A stretch of DNA of 64,000 nt from Streptomyces sp. CG1 (GCF_041080625.1 NZ_CP163518.1:4154001-4218000), one strand, 5' to 3'; shown: positions 22,651 to 31,997, counted from the first letter of the stretch. Program-made: numbers and translations. Notes: generated by a model from the sequence alone, not told the origin.

Positions 22651-23802
22651 CGCGTACTTGGCGTCCGCCGCCGGGTCCAGGGCCAGGCGGTAGCCCCGCT
22701 TCACCACCGTCTGGATCAGCTTCGGCGACCCCAGAGCCGTACGCAGGCGGGCCATCGCCGTCTCCACGGCGTGTTCGTCGCGGCCCGCGCCCGGCAGGGC
22801 CCTCAGGAGCTCCGCCCGGGGCACCACCCAGCCGGGCCTCCGGGACAAGGCGCGCAGCAGCGACATGCCCGCCGGCGGCACCGGCCTGAGGTCGCCGTCG
22901 ACCAGGACCGCGTGGCCCCGGATCTCCACCCGGTGCCCGGCGACCGGCAACGAGCGGGCCCGGGCCGGCAGCTCCTGGCAGAGCAGCTGGACCAGAGGGC
23001 CCAGCCGGAAGCGTTCCGGCTGGATCGTGTCCACGCCGTGCGCCTGCAGCGGGATCGCCGTGACCGGGCCCACGCAGACCGCGAGGACGTCGTGGGACAG
23101 GGCCGACAGCAGGTCGGGGAGCAGGCCTCGGGTCTCCGCCCGGGAGAGCAGGGACGCGGCCGCCGGGGCGCTGGTGAAGGTGAGCGCGTCCAGGGACCGG
23201 GCGACCGTCGCGTCCAGGAGGCGGTCCAGTGGGGTGATGTCCTCCGGGGGCATCCAGCGGTACACCGGCACCGGCACCACCTCCGCTCCCCCGGCCCGCA
23301 GGGACTCCACGAAGCCCGGGAGCGGTTCGCCGTGCAGCTGTACGGCGATACGGCGGCCGTCCACGCCCTCCTCCAGGAGCCGGTCCAGGACCTCGGCCAG
23401 GGACTCCGAGGAGGGTGACCACTCCTCCGTCAGGCCGGCCGCGCGGATCGCTCCCTTGACCTTGGGGCCCCTGGCCAGCAGTTCGGCGCCGCGCAGCCGG
23501 CCGAGCAGCTGCTCGCCTAGGCCCCAGCCGTCGGCGGCCTCTATCCAGCCCCGGAAGCCGATCCCCGTGGTGGCCACGACCACGTCCGGCACCTGGTCGA
23601 TGATCCCCTTCGTGGCGGCGAGGAGTTCGCCGTCGTCGGCGAGCGGCACGATCCGCAGGGCGGGGGCGTGCAGGACCGCGGCACCACGCCGCTGCAGCAG
23701 GGCGCCCAGTTCTTCCGCCCGGCGCGCGGCGGTGACGCCCACGGTGAATCCCGCGAGCGGACCGTGCTCAACGGCTCCGGGTCGCTGCTCTTCGTCGTAC
23801 AT
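22642..23802 (-). CDS. nnaR: Uroporphyrinogen-III synthase-like regulator of nitrate/nitrite assimilation
   Basis: The 386-residue protein joins a HemD-like domain (about 15-270; FTVGVTAARRAEELGALLQRRGAAVLHAPAL, then VVVATTGIGFRGWIEAA and ALTFTSAPAAASLL) to a C-terminal OmpR/PhoB winged helix (about 285-375; VLVDGDLRPVPPAGMSLLRALSRRPGWVVPRAELLRAL...VETAMARLRTALG, then LIQTVVKRGYRL). This build and its place beside a nitrate transporter match NnaR, which in actinobacteria works with GlnR on nitrate and nitrite genes. The HemD part probably no longer makes haem precursors. ATG 23802 has AGGAG upstream. The stop lies in a tandem repeat. Confidence 0.88.
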   Translation of the reverse strand: MYDEEQRPGAVEHGPLAGFTVGVTAARRAEELGALLQRRGAAVLHAPALRIVPLADDGELLAATKGIIDQVPDVVVATTGIGFRGWIEAADGWGLGEQLLGRLRGAELLARGPKVKGAIRAAGLTEEWSPSSESLAEVLDRLLEEGVDGRRIAVQLHGEPLPGFVESLRAGGAEVVPVPVYRWMPPEDITPLDRLLDATVARSLDALTFTSAPAAASLLSRAETRGLLPDLLSALSHDVLAVCVGPVTAIPLQAHGVDTIQPERFRLGPLVQLLCQELPARARSLPVAGHRVEIRGHAVLVDGDLRPVPPAGMSLLRALSRRPGWVVPRAELLRALPGAGRDEHAVETAMARLRTALGSPKLIQTVVKRGYRLALDPAADAKYADA

Positions 23803-23889
23803 GGGGCTCTCCTAGCTGACCGGCACGCCGAACGAGCCTGTCAACGGCGCATGACAGGCTCGGTTCGACTTCATTGCACCGGTGTTACG

Positions 23890-25281
23890 TCACACTTCCG
23901 CGTAACTGAGCTGCGGTTTTGTCTCCTGTGCAGCCATGGTCGCAGCCTGTCGCGCCGGGCGCCGAAGGTATACGGCCCACGTCACCGCGAAGCAGAGGCC
24001 GTAGAAGGCGAGGAAGGCGACGAAGGCGCCGGTGCCGGAGCCGTAGGAGAGGAAGGACTGGCGGAAGGCCAGGTTGATGCCGACGCCGCCGAGCGCGCCG
24101 ACCGCGCCGATGAGCCCCATGGACGCCCCGGACAGCCGCCGCCCGTAGGCCACGGCCTCCTCCCCTTCCAGCCTCTTGGCCAGGGCCTTCGCCTGGAAGA
24201 TGCCGGGGATCATCTTGTACGTCGAGCCGTTGCCGAGGCCGCTGAGCACGAACAGCACCACGAAGACGCTCACGAACAGCGCCAGCGACTTCTGCCGGCT
24301 CGCGACGATGAGGACAGCGGTGGCGGCGGCCATGGCGACGTAGTTCCACAGGGTGATGCGGGCGCCGCCGTACCGGTCGGCGAGCCGGCCGCCGAGCGGG
24401 CGGATCAGGGAGCCGAGCAGCGGGCCGATGAAGGTGAGGTAGGCGGCCTGCAGCGGTGTACGCCCGAACTGGATCGTCAGCACCTGCCCGAAGGCGAAGC
24501 TGTAGCCGATGAACGACCCGAAGGTGCCGACGTAGAGGAAGGACATGATCCAGGTGTGGGCGTCCCTGGCGGCGTCCTTGGCCGCGCCGGTGTCGTTCTT
24601 CACCGTCGCCAGGTTGTCCATGAAGAGCGCGGCGCACACGGCGGCCACGACGATCAGCGGGATGTAGATGCCCAGCAGCAGGCGCGGGCCGCCGCTCGCG
24701 CCGATGACCGCGAGGGCGATCAGCTGGATGACGGGCACACCGATGTTGCCGCCACCCGCGTTCAGGCCGAGCGCCCAGCCCTTCTTCTTCAGCGGGAAGT
24801 AGGCGTTGATATTGGTCATGGAGGAGGCGAAGTTGCCGCCGCCGATACCGGCCAGCAGGCCGATCCACAGGAACGTGTCGAAGGACGTGCCGGGCTTCAT
24901 CACCGCGTAGGCGGCGATGGTCGGGACGAGCAGCAGGCTCGCCGAGATGATCGTCCAGTTGCGGCCGCCGAAGACGGCCACGGCGAAGGTGTAGGGGACG
25001 CGTACGACGGCGCCGACGAGGGTGACCATCGAGGTCAGCAGGAACTTGTCGGCGGGGGTGAGGCCGTACTTCGGTCCCATGAAGAGGACGAGTACGGACC
25101 ACAGGGTCCAGATCGAGAAGCCGATGTGCTCGGAGAGGACGGAGAACCAGAGGTTCCGGTTGGCGATCCGCTGCCCGGTCGCCTTCCAGAACGCCTCGTC
25201 CTCCGGGTCCCAGCGCTCGATCCAGCGGCCACTGCGACGGGTTGGGGCTGGGGGGGCTGGTGTTGGGGCTGGGGCTGTCAT
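23890..25281 (-). CDS. narK: Nitrate/nitrite MFS transporter
   Basis: The 463-residue protein has 12 hydrophobic helices and the nitrate-porter signatures GIGGGNFASSMTNINAYFPLKKKGWALGLNAGGGNIGVPVIQL (helix 5 region) and SGLGNGSTYKMIPGIF (helix 11 region). These Gly/Asn-rich motifs line the anion path of the NarK/NasA family. It either imports nitrate or exchanges it for nitrite at the cell membrane. The ATG at 25281 has GGAGG four bases upstream; the frame continues 44 codons further but with poor codon bias. It precedes nnaR on the same strand, 87 bases apart, and the two may be co-regulated. Confidence 0.92.
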   Translation of the reverse strand: MTAPAPTPAPPAPTRRSGRWIERWDPEDEAFWKATGQRIANRNLWFSVLSEHIGFSIWTLWSVLVLFMGPKYGLTPADKFLLTSMVTLVGAVVRVPYTFAVAVFGGRNWTIISASLLLVPTIAAYAVMKPGTSFDTFLWIGLLAGIGGGNFASSMTNINAYFPLKKKGWALGLNAGGGNIGVPVIQLIALAVIGASGGPRLLLGIYIPLIVVAAVCAALFMDNLATVKNDTGAAKDAARDAHTWIMSFLYVGTFGSFIGYSFAFGQVLTIQFGRTPLQAAYLTFIGPLLGSLIRPLGGRLADRYGGARITLWNYVAMAAATAVLIVASRQKSLALFVSVFVVLFVLSGLGNGSTYKMIPGIFQAKALAKRLEGEEAVAYGRRLSGASMGLIGAVGALGGVGINLAFRQSFLSYGSGTGAFVAFLAFYGLCFAVTWAVYLRRPARQAATMAAQETKPQLSYAEV

Positions 25282-25361
25282 CACGCCTCCACGGGGCTCC
25301 GGCTGCTCGGTCTGCCGTCGACCTGCCATCGACTGACTGAGCCCGAAGGTAGGGAGCACGC

Positions 25362-25377
25362 GTTTCCTGCCTGTGGC
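25362..25377 (-). promoter_or_regulatory. GlnR-box-like half site upstream of narK
   Basis: On the minus strand GCCAC-n6-GAAAC lies about 80 bases before the narK ATG. It matches one GTnAC-n6-GAAAC unit of the GlnR box with one mismatch. A GTCAC occurs nearby but at the wrong phase, so a full box is not clear. Confidence 0.3.
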
Positions 25378-25449
25378 TGTGGGTGACCGGAAGGGAACGT
25401 TGCTCTCACTCACGCGGAGGCGGACCGGTGAGGGGAGACCGCCGGGACC

Positions 25450-26139
25450 TCAGGACGCGATCCGGTACCGGTGCTCCGGACGGCCCGTCGCCCCGTAGCG
25501 CAGGATCAGCCGGACCATGCCCTCCTTGACGAGATACGACAGGTAGCGCTGGGCCGTGGCCCTGGAGACGCCGGTCAGTTCCGCGGCCTCGGCGGCCGAC
25601 AGATCGCCGTGGGCGGTGCGCAGGGCCTGCTGGACGAGGGCGAGCGTGGGCGCGGAGTGGCCCTTGGCCGGCACCCGGGGGACGGCCGGCGGGCGGACCG
25701 CGCTGAACAGGGCGTCCACATCGGCCTGTTCGGTGTCCGTGGTCTCCCCGAGGGTGTCGACGCGGTGCTGGAGTTCGCGGTACGAGGTGAGCCGCTCGGC
25801 CAGGTCGGCGGCGCCGAAGGGCTTGACCAGGTAGCCCACGGCGCCGAGTTTCATGGCGGTACGGACCGAGGCGATGTCCCGGTCCGCGGTGATCATGATG
25901 GCGTCGGGACGGGCGCCGCCCGCGTCCCCGGTGAGCCGCCGCAGGACGTCCAGTCCGCTGCCGTCGGGCAGGAAGATGTCGAGGAGGAGCAGATCGGGGC
26001 GGAGGTCGTGCGCCGCCGCCAGGGCCTCGGTCACGCTCGCCGCCTCGCCCACCACCTCGTAGCCCCGGACCCGGGACACGTAGTCGCAGTGGATGTGGCT
26101 GACCCGGAAGTCGTCGTCCACGACCAGGGTGCGGATCAT
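25450..26139 (-). CDS. CitB/DcuR-type response regulator
   Basis: The 229-residue protein has a receiver domain (about 1-120). The acidic pair is VVDDDFRVS, the phospho-acceptor Asp is in LLLLDIFLPDGSGLDVL, and Thr and Lys are in MITADRD and YLVKPFGAADL. The C-terminal domain AAEAAELTGVSRATAQRYLSYLVKEGMVRLILRYGATGRPEHRYRI is the winged helix of the CitB subfamily. Its start overlaps the kinase stop (TGATG). The pair most likely controls the divergent ABC transporter at 28028, judging by position only. Confidence 0.9.
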   Translation of the reverse strand: MIRTLVVDDDFRVSHIHCDYVSRVRGYEVVGEAASVTEALAAAHDLRPDLLLLDIFLPDGSGLDVLRRLTGDAGGARPDAIMITADRDIASVRTAMKLGAVGYLVKPFGAADLAERLTSYRELQHRVDTLGETTDTEQADVDALFSAVRPPAVPRVPAKGHSAPTLALVQQALRTAHGDLSAAEAAELTGVSRATAQRYLSYLVKEGMVRLILRYGATGRPEHRYRIAS

Positions 26140-27791
26140 CAGCGGTCACCTCCCACGGTCAGCGCCTTGGTGAAACGTTCCTCGCCCGCCGGTGCGGGAA
26201 CCGGCAGTCGTACGGTGAACACCGCGCCCGGGCCCTCGCTGACGGTGACCGTGCCACCGTGCCGCGTCACCAGGCGGTGGACCAGGGCGAGGCCCAGGCC
26301 GCGCCGGGCGGTGCCCCGCTCGGGCCGGGTCGACCAGCCGTCCTCGAAGATCGACTCGCCGGCGCCGGGCGGGATGCCGGGGCCGGTGTCCGCCACCCGT
26401 ACGGTCGTGCCTTCCGCGTCCTCGGCGAGCGTGAGCCGGACCGCGCGTCCCCCCGGCGGGGCAGGCCCGTCGCCCGCCGCGTCGATCGCGTTGTCCAGCA
26501 GGTTGCCGGCGATCGTCAGCAGCCGGCGCAGATGCGGCGGGTCCTCGCCCAGCGCGGAGTCGTCGTCGAGCACGACGCGCACCCCGCGTTCGGCGGCGAC
26601 GGTGGTCTTGGCCACGACCAGGCCGACCATCAGCGGATTGCCGATCCGCCCCCGTACGGCCTCGGTGAGCGCCTGCCCGGCGCCGGCCGACTCCACGGCC
26701 AGCTCGTACGCGTCGTCGTACGCCCCGATGTCCAGCAGCCCGGCGAGCGTGTGCAGGCGGTTGGTGAACTCGTGCTGCTGCGCCCGCAGCGCGTCGGTCA
26801 GCCCGCGCACGGAGTCCAGCTCCCGCAGCAGTCCGACCAGCTCGGTACGGTCGCGGACGGTCACCACCGCGCCCAGCTCGCGCCCGCGCAGGGTCACCGG
26901 CATCCGGTTGACGACCAGGCAGTGCTCGTCGGTCAGCACGCTGATGTCGGTGCCGGTCAGGGTCCCGTCCAGGGCCCGGCGCAGCCGTCCGTCGGGCAGC
27001 ACCTCGGCCAGGGTGCTGCCGAGCGCGGTGCCGAGGCCGAGGAGCCGCCGGGCCTCGTCGTTCACCACGCTGATCCTGCCGTCCGGGTTGACGGCGATAA
27101 CGCCCTCGCGGATGCCGTGCAGCATCGCCTCACGGTCCTGCAACAGCCCGGCGATCTCCTCCAGTTCCAGCCCGAACGTGGTCCGCTTCAGCCGCCCGGC
27201 CAGCAGGAACGCGGCCACCGAACCGAGTGCGGTGGCGATCGCGGCGTACAGGGCGAAGGTGGGCAGCTCGCGCCACAGCTCGCCGAGGACGTCGTTCTCC
27301 GGGATACCCACCGACACCTCGCCGACCAGCTCGCCCGTCGGCCCGTACAGCGGCACCCTGCCGTTGGCGGAGCGCCCGGTGGCGCCCTGGTCGGTGCCGA
27401 CGTGCGGGCGGCCGTCCCGCGCCACGACCGGCTCGGTCACCGGCGTGCCGACCAGCTGCGGCATGGGGTGCGAGTGGCGGATGCCGTGCAGGTCGATCAC
27501 CACGACGTACGACGCCCCCGACGACTGCCGGATGCGTTCGGCGACGCTCTGCACCACGTCTCCCCCGCCTCCCTGCATGGCCCGCCGGATCTGCGGGTCC
27601 GCGGCCGTCGTCTTGGCGATGGCCACGGCCCGCTCCTCGTAGGTGCGGTCGAGCGCGGAGCGCTGCGCGAAGGCGAACAGGAGGAACCCGATCACCCCGG
27701 TGAGCGCGAGGATGGCGAGCTGGCTGGCCAGGATCCGCGCGGACAGTCTCCCCTTCCCGCCGCGCCCGATCCGCATACGGATGGGTGTCAC
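26139..27791 (-). CDS. CitA/DcuS-type membrane sensor histidine kinase
   Basis: The protein has 550 residues. Helix 1 is LASQLAILALTGVIGFLLFAFAQ (about 23-45). An external PDC/PAS sensor runs to about residue 170 and contains SGASYVVVIDLHGIRHSHPMPQLVG, the citrate-sensor-like core. Helix 2 is FALYAAIATALGSVAAFLLAG. A cytosolic PAS domain follows (LHGIREGVIAVNPDGRISVVNDEARRLLG), then the H-box QQHEFTNRLHTLAGLL, the N-box NLLDNAIDAAG and the G-box DTGPGIPPG. This is the CitA/DcuS family, which senses small carboxylates or related anions. The GTG start at 27791 has AGAGG upstream. It shares a 236-base divergent promoter region with the ABC operon. Confidence 0.9.
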   Translation of the reverse strand: MTPIRMRIGRGGKGRLSARILASQLAILALTGVIGFLLFAFAQRSALDRTYEERAVAIAKTTAADPQIRRAMQGGGGDVVQSVAERIRQSSGASYVVVIDLHGIRHSHPMPQLVGTPVTEPVVARDGRPHVGTDQGATGRSANGRVPLYGPTGELVGEVSVGIPENDVLGELWRELPTFALYAAIATALGSVAAFLLAGRLKRTTFGLELEEIAGLLQDREAMLHGIREGVIAVNPDGRISVVNDEARRLLGLGTALGSTLAEVLPDGRLRRALDGTLTGTDISVLTDEHCLVVNRMPVTLRGRELGAVVTVRDRTELVGLLRELDSVRGLTDALRAQQHEFTNRLHTLAGLLDIGAYDDAYELAVESAGAGQALTEAVRGRIGNPLMVGLVVAKTTVAAERGVRVVLDDDSALGEDPPHLRRLLTIAGNLLDNAIDAAGDGPAPPGGRAVRLTLAEDAEGTTVRVADTGPGIPPGAGESIFEDGWSTRPERGTARRGLGLALVHRLVTRHGGTVTVSEGPGAVFTVRLPVPAPAGEERFTKALTVGGDR

Positions 27792-28027
27792 AGGTGCCTC
27801 TTCGCCCCTGTCCTGGATGGTGCCGGGCCGGCCCTGCGCCGGACCCGTGGTGGCGTGATTGTGCCTGATGGCCGAATTTCTGCCCAGCCCCGTTTCACTG
27901 AGCAGAACGAGCAGAACCCGGGTTTACGCGGCTATCGCGGGATACCTCGGAAACAGCGACGTAACAGCCGGTGGCTCCTAGCGTCTGCCTTCACCTCGAC
28001 CTCCGAGGGCGAAAGGAGACGGCCCCC

Positions 28028-28888
28028 ATGGCTTCGCGAAACGATGTCGCGACGAGCCCCATCGCCGGCGCAGCCGACCACGAGGACGCGCGCATCGAGA
28101 TATCCGGGCTCACCAAGCGATTCCTGACCCCTGCAGGTGAGGTGTTCACGGCGCTGCAAGGCGTGTCGTTCACCGTGGAACCGGGCCAGTTCTGCGCGGT
28201 GGTCGGCCCCACCGGCTGCGGCAAGTCGACCACGCTCGGCATGGTGTCCGGGCTCGACCGGCCCAGCGAGGGCTCGGTCAAGGTCGGCGGCCGCGAGGTG
28301 GACGGCATCACCGACGGCGTCAGCTTCATGTTCCAGGCGGACGCCCTGCTGCCCTGGAAGACCGTCCTCGGCAATGTGCTGATGGGGCCCGTCTTCCGTG
28401 GCGTGCCCAAGCAGCAGGCGCAGGCCTCGGCGCGGGACTGGCTGCGCCGGGTCGGCCTCACCGGGTTCGAGGACCGCTACCCGCACCAGCTCTCCGGCGG
28501 TATGCGCAAGCGCGTGGCGATGGCCGCGGCGCTGATCAACGAACCCAAGATCCTGATCATGGACGAGCCGTTCGGCGCCCTGGACGTGCAGACCAAGGCG
28601 ATCATGTCGACCGAGCTGCTGGGCCTGTGGGAGCAGATCCGTCCGTCCGTCATCTTCATCACGCACGACCTCGACGAGGCCGTGGCGCTCGCCGACCGGG
28701 TCGTCGTGATGACCTCCAGCCCCGGGTCGGTCAAGGCGGTCTTCGACATCGACCTGCCGCGCCCGCGCGGCTCCGTGCAGGAGATCCGCTTCCAGCCCCG
28801 CTTCATCGAACTCCAGCACCAGATCTGGGAAACGCTGCGCGAAGAGGTCGAGCGCGCGTACGCACGCACCGCAGGAGGCACGGCATGA
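28028..28888 (+). CDS. ABC transporter ATP-binding protein (nitrate/sulfonate/taurine type)
   Basis: The protein has 286 residues. Walker A is GPTGCGKSTTLGMVSGL, the Q-loop is FMFQADALLPWKT, the signature is LSGGMRKRVAMAAAL, Walker B is ILIMDEPFGALD and the H-loop is IFITHDLDEAV. The QxDALLPW and GGMRKR variants are typical of the SsuB/TauB/NrtD group. It powers uptake of a small anion or organic compound with the permease and lipoprotein that follow. AAAGGAG precedes ATG 28028. Its stop overlaps the permease ATG (ATGA). Confidence 0.9.
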   Translation: MASRNDVATSPIAGAADHEDARIEISGLTKRFLTPAGEVFTALQGVSFTVEPGQFCAVVGPTGCGKSTTLGMVSGLDRPSEGSVKVGGREVDGITDGVSFMFQADALLPWKTVLGNVLMGPVFRGVPKQQAQASARDWLRRVGLTGFEDRYPHQLSGGMRKRVAMAAALINEPKILIMDEPFGALDVQTKAIMSTELLGLWEQIRPSVIFITHDLDEAVALADRVVVMTSSPGSVKAVFDIDLPRPRGSVQEIRFQPRFIELQHQIWETLREEVERAYARTAGGTA

Positions 28889-29763
28889 GTACGACGTCCA
28901 CCGCATCCGCCGCACCGGCCACGGGCGGCGGGAAGACCTCGGCGGCCGCCGCCGCCAAGCGGGCCGCCCGGGGGCGCGTCGTGCGAGTGTGGGCGGGCCG
29001 CATCGGCATCGCGGCCTTCGTCATCGGCGGCTGGCAGGCCTTCACCACCTGGGGCATCGTCGACCCATTCTTCTTCGGCCAGCCGTCCGGAATCTGGCAG
29101 CGGCTGATCGATCTCTTCCAGAACGGCACCGAGTTCGGCTCCTTCTACGCGAACATCTGGACCACCATCCAGGAGGCGCTCCTCGGCTTCGCCGCCGGTT
29201 CCGTCGCCGGAGTCGTCGTCGGCGTGGCACTGGGCCAGAGCCGCTACCTGTCCGACGTCCTCGGGCCCTACATCAAGATGGTGAACGCGATCCCGCGGAT
29301 CGTCCTCGGCTCGATCTTCATCGTCGCCTTCGGCATCGGCGTGACCCCGAAGATCCTGCTCGCCGCCGTGCTGGTGTTCTTCATCGTCTTCTTCAACGCC
29401 TTCCAGGGCGTCCGCGAGGTCGACCGCAACATCCTGGCCAACGCCCGGGTGCTCGGCGCCTCCCAGCTGCAGATCATCCGGCACGTCATCGTGCCCTCCG
29501 CGCTCACCTGGATCATCGCCAGCCTGCACAGCGCGTTCGGCTTCGCCATCGTCGGCGCGCTGGTCGGCGAGGTGCTCGGCGCGCAGAGCGGCCTCGGCCT
29601 CGTCATCAAGACCGCGCAGAACAACTTCGACCCCAACGGCGTGTTCGCGACGATGCTCGTCATCGCGGTCATCGTGCTGGGCGCGGAGTGGCTGATCGGC
29701 AAGCTCGAACACCGGCTGCTGGCCTGGCGTCCGCCGGCTCCCTCCGAGGCCAACTCCCTCTGA
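28885..29763 (+). CDS. ABC transporter permease (SsuC/TauC type)
   Basis: The 292-residue protein has a 40-residue cytosolic leader and about six helices. The coupling loop is visible as EVDRNILANARVLGASQLQIIRHVIVPSALTWIIASL, with the EAA-loop Gly typical of binding-protein-dependent permeases. The helix AIVGALVGEVLGAQSGLGLVI before the C-terminus is characteristic of the nitrate/sulfonate/taurine family. It is translated by overlap with the ATPase gene and forms the membrane channel. Confidence 0.9.
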   Translation: MSTTSTASAAPATGGGKTSAAAAAKRAARGRVVRVWAGRIGIAAFVIGGWQAFTTWGIVDPFFFGQPSGIWQRLIDLFQNGTEFGSFYANIWTTIQEALLGFAAGSVAGVVVGVALGQSRYLSDVLGPYIKMVNAIPRIVLGSIFIVAFGIGVTPKILLAAVLVFFIVFFNAFQGVREVDRNILANARVLGASQLQIIRHVIVPSALTWIIASLHSAFGFAIVGALVGEVLGAQSGLGLVIKTAQNNFDPNGVFATMLVIAVIVLGAEWLIGKLEHRLLAWRPPAPSEANSL

Positions 29764-29869
29764 TCACCTCACCGTTGATCCCCTTCGGTTCCCCCCTTCG
29801 GTTCCCCCCTCCTGTTCCCCCCTTCTGCTTCCCCTCCGCTTTCCCCGTCCCGTGAACGAAAGAGCCGCC

Positions 29870-30955
29870 ATGTTCAAGAGAACCCTCACCGCATCGCTCG
29901 TCACCATCCTGTCCCTCGGCGCGGCCACCGCGTGTTCCAGCAGCTCCGGCAGCTCCGGTTCGGGCGGCTCCGGCGGCACCCCCAGCGTCAAGCTCATGGT
30001 CGGCGGCATCGACAAGCAGATCTACCTGCCGTTCCAGCTCGCCCAGAACCTCGGCTTCTACAAGAAGTACGGCGTCGACGTCACGCTGAGCACCGAGCAG
30101 GACGGCGGTACCGGTGCCGAGGACGCCATGGCCTCGGGGCAGGTGGACATGGCCGGCGCCTGGTACAACCACACGATCGACTTCCAGGTGAAGGGCAAGG
30201 CGGTCGAGGACATCGTCCAGCTGTCCGGCGCACCGGGCGAGCGGGAGATGTGCGCCACGAAGAGCGGCGTGCACTCGGCCTCCGACTTCAACGGCAAGAC
30301 GCTCGGCGTGACCGACCTGGGCTCCGGCACCGACACCCTCACCCAGTTCCTGGCGGCCAAGAAGGGCGTCAAGACCAGCGACTTCCACCGGATCGGGGTC
30401 GGCGCGGGCTCCACCGCCATCGCCGCGCTGCAGAACGGCAAGGTCGCCTGTGTGATGACTACACAGCCGACGGTCGCCGCGATCCAGAAGAAGGGCGTCG
30501 GCTACTCCGCGGTCGACGTGGCCACCACGCAGGGAGCCACGGCGGCGACGGGCGGTGCCTGGCCCGCCGCGGGTGTCATCGCCCGCAGCGACTGGGTCAA
30601 CTCGCACAAGGACGCGGCCCAGAAGGTCGTCGACGCGCTCGTGGCCACCATGCACTGGATCAACACGCACAGCGCGGCCGACATCGCCGACAAGCTGCCG
30701 CAGTCGTTCGTGCAGAACCAGCTCGTGACCAAGGCCGACTACATCGCGGCCCTGACCCAGGACAAGGGGCAGTTCCTCCCGGACGGCATCATGCCGGCGG
30801 GCGGCCCGAAGAACGTCCTCGCCACGGAGGAACTGGTCGGCCACGCCACCTCGAAGGTCGACCTCGGCACGACGTTCACCAATGACTTCGCCCTGGCGGC
30901 CAACAAGAAGGAAGGCTTCACCACCAAGACGGCACCGGCGGGCTCGGCGGGCTGA
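29870..30955 (+). CDS. ABC transporter substrate-binding lipoprotein (NMT1/SsuA-like)
   Basis: This 361-residue lipoprotein has signal MFKRTLTASLVTILSLGAATAC, with the lipid-modified Cys at residue 22, then a Ser/Gly-rich linker. The binding fold shows VKLMVGGIDKQIYLPFQLAQNLGFYKKYGVDVTL, GAEDAMASGQVDMAGAW and NGKTLGVTDLGSGTDTLTQFLAAKKG, the usual NMT1/SsuA-like layout. It captures the substrate outside the membrane for the ABC proteins just upstream. A 73-base pyrimidine-rich spacer separates it from the permease. The ligand is not evident; nitrate, sulfonates, thiamine precursors and related compounds are all possible. Confidence 0.9.
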   Translation: MFKRTLTASLVTILSLGAATACSSSSGSSGSGGSGGTPSVKLMVGGIDKQIYLPFQLAQNLGFYKKYGVDVTLSTEQDGGTGAEDAMASGQVDMAGAWYNHTIDFQVKGKAVEDIVQLSGAPGEREMCATKSGVHSASDFNGKTLGVTDLGSGTDTLTQFLAAKKGVKTSDFHRIGVGAGSTAIAALQNGKVACVMTTQPTVAAIQKKGVGYSAVDVATTQGATAATGGAWPAAGVIARSDWVNSHKDAAQKVVDALVATMHWINTHSAADIADKLPQSFVQNQLVTKADYIAALTQDKGQFLPDGIMPAGGPKNVLATEELVGHATSKVDLGTTFTNDFALAANKKEGFTTKTAPAGSAG

Positions 30956-30972
30956 TCCGCGGCACGCGCCCG

Positions 30973-31013
30973 CACGGGGCCGCCCGGGTGACCACCACCC
31001 GGGCGGCCCCGTG
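30973..31013. terminator. Perfect bidirectional terminator
   Basis: An 18-pair perfect stem (30973-30990 with 30996-31013) with loop ACCAC lies between the convergent substrate-binding protein and LysR genes. Confidence 0.9.
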
Positions 31014-31025
31014 GCCGTGCGCACA

Positions 31026-31997
31026 TCAGTGCCGGACCGCCATCGTCGTCACGTCCGCCTCCGGGATCCAGCTCCCGCCCGGCCGCCGCAGCCAGCCCGC
31101 CGCCTCCGCGATCTCTCCGGCCGCCCGGCGCAGCGCGTCCAGCCCGGGATGGACCAGGCCCTTCCGCCACACCAGGGAGACCGGGGACAGCGGGACGGGC
31201 TCGACGAGGGGCCGGCGCACCATGCGCGGCAGGGCCGGAAAGTCCACCACGGCCAGCACCGGATGCCGGGTCTTGGCCATGATCCGCTCGAACTCCTCGT
31301 CCCCGACGGCGAGCGGCAGGGGTGGGGCGAGCCGGATGCCGCGCCCCTCGAAGAGCCGGCACGCCAGATCGGTCCACTCCCGGGTACGCGGGTTCCCGGC
31401 ACCGGCGTACACGGTCTCGCCGGCCAGCGCGGCCAGCGGCACCTCCTCGCGGGCGGCCAGCGGATGGTCCTCGGGGAGTACGACGGCCATGGGCTCGTAG
31501 CGCACCGGCTGCTGCTCCAGCCCCGACCGCACCGCCGGGTCCAGGCCGGCGAAACGGCCGAAGGAGGCATCCAGGCGGCCGGCCGGCAGCTCTGCGGCGG
31601 CTCCGGTCAGGCCGCTCTCGTAGCGGGCCATCAGCTCGCAGTCGGGGGCGAGTTCACGGGCCCGGTGCAGGACGCGGCGGCCGGTGACCAGGCCCGGGGA
31701 GTTGAGGTCCACGAGCAGGGGGCGGGGCCGGCCGAAGGAGGCGAGGAGTTCGTCCTGGGCGGTGAGCACGCGGCGCGCGAGCGGCAGCAGGCGTTCGCCG
31801 TCCGCCGTCAGCGTCACCTGCCGGGTCGTACGGACGAACAACTCGGCACCCAGCTCCCGTTCCAGCCGCCGTACGTCCCGGCTGAGCGCCTGCTGGGCGA
31901 TGTACAGGCGGGCGGCGGCGCGGGTGAAGTGCAGTTCCTCGGCGACGGCGAGAAAGGCGCGCAGGAGGCGGGGGTCTATGGCGGAGGGGGCCGGCAT
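31026..31997 (-). CDS. LysR-family transcriptional regulator
   Basis: The 323-residue protein has an N-terminal winged helix (DPRLLRAFLAVAEELHFTRAAARLYIAQQALSRDVRRLERELGAELFVRTTRQVTLTADGERLL) with the QxALSRDVRRLE recognition pattern. The effector domain follows, of the periplasmic-binding-protein fold. ATG 31997 is the natural start; the long frame extension upstream overlaps the divergent MFS gene and is a shadow. Divergent arrangement over about 85 bases with the exporter at 32082 suggests that it controls that gene. The effector is unknown. Confidence 0.92.
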   Translation of the reverse strand: MPAPSAIDPRLLRAFLAVAEELHFTRAAARLYIAQQALSRDVRRLERELGAELFVRTTRQVTLTADGERLLPLARRVLTAQDELLASFGRPRPLLVDLNSPGLVTGRRVLHRARELAPDCELMARYESGLTGAAAELPAGRLDASFGRFAGLDPAVRSGLEQQPVRYEPMAVVLPEDHPLAAREEVPLAALAGETVYAGAGNPRTREWTDLACRLFEGRGIRLAPPLPLAVGDEEFERIMAKTRHPVLAVVDFPALPRMVRRPLVEPVPLSPVSLVWRKGLVHPGLDALRRAAGEIAEAAGWLRRPGGSWIPEADVTTMAVRH

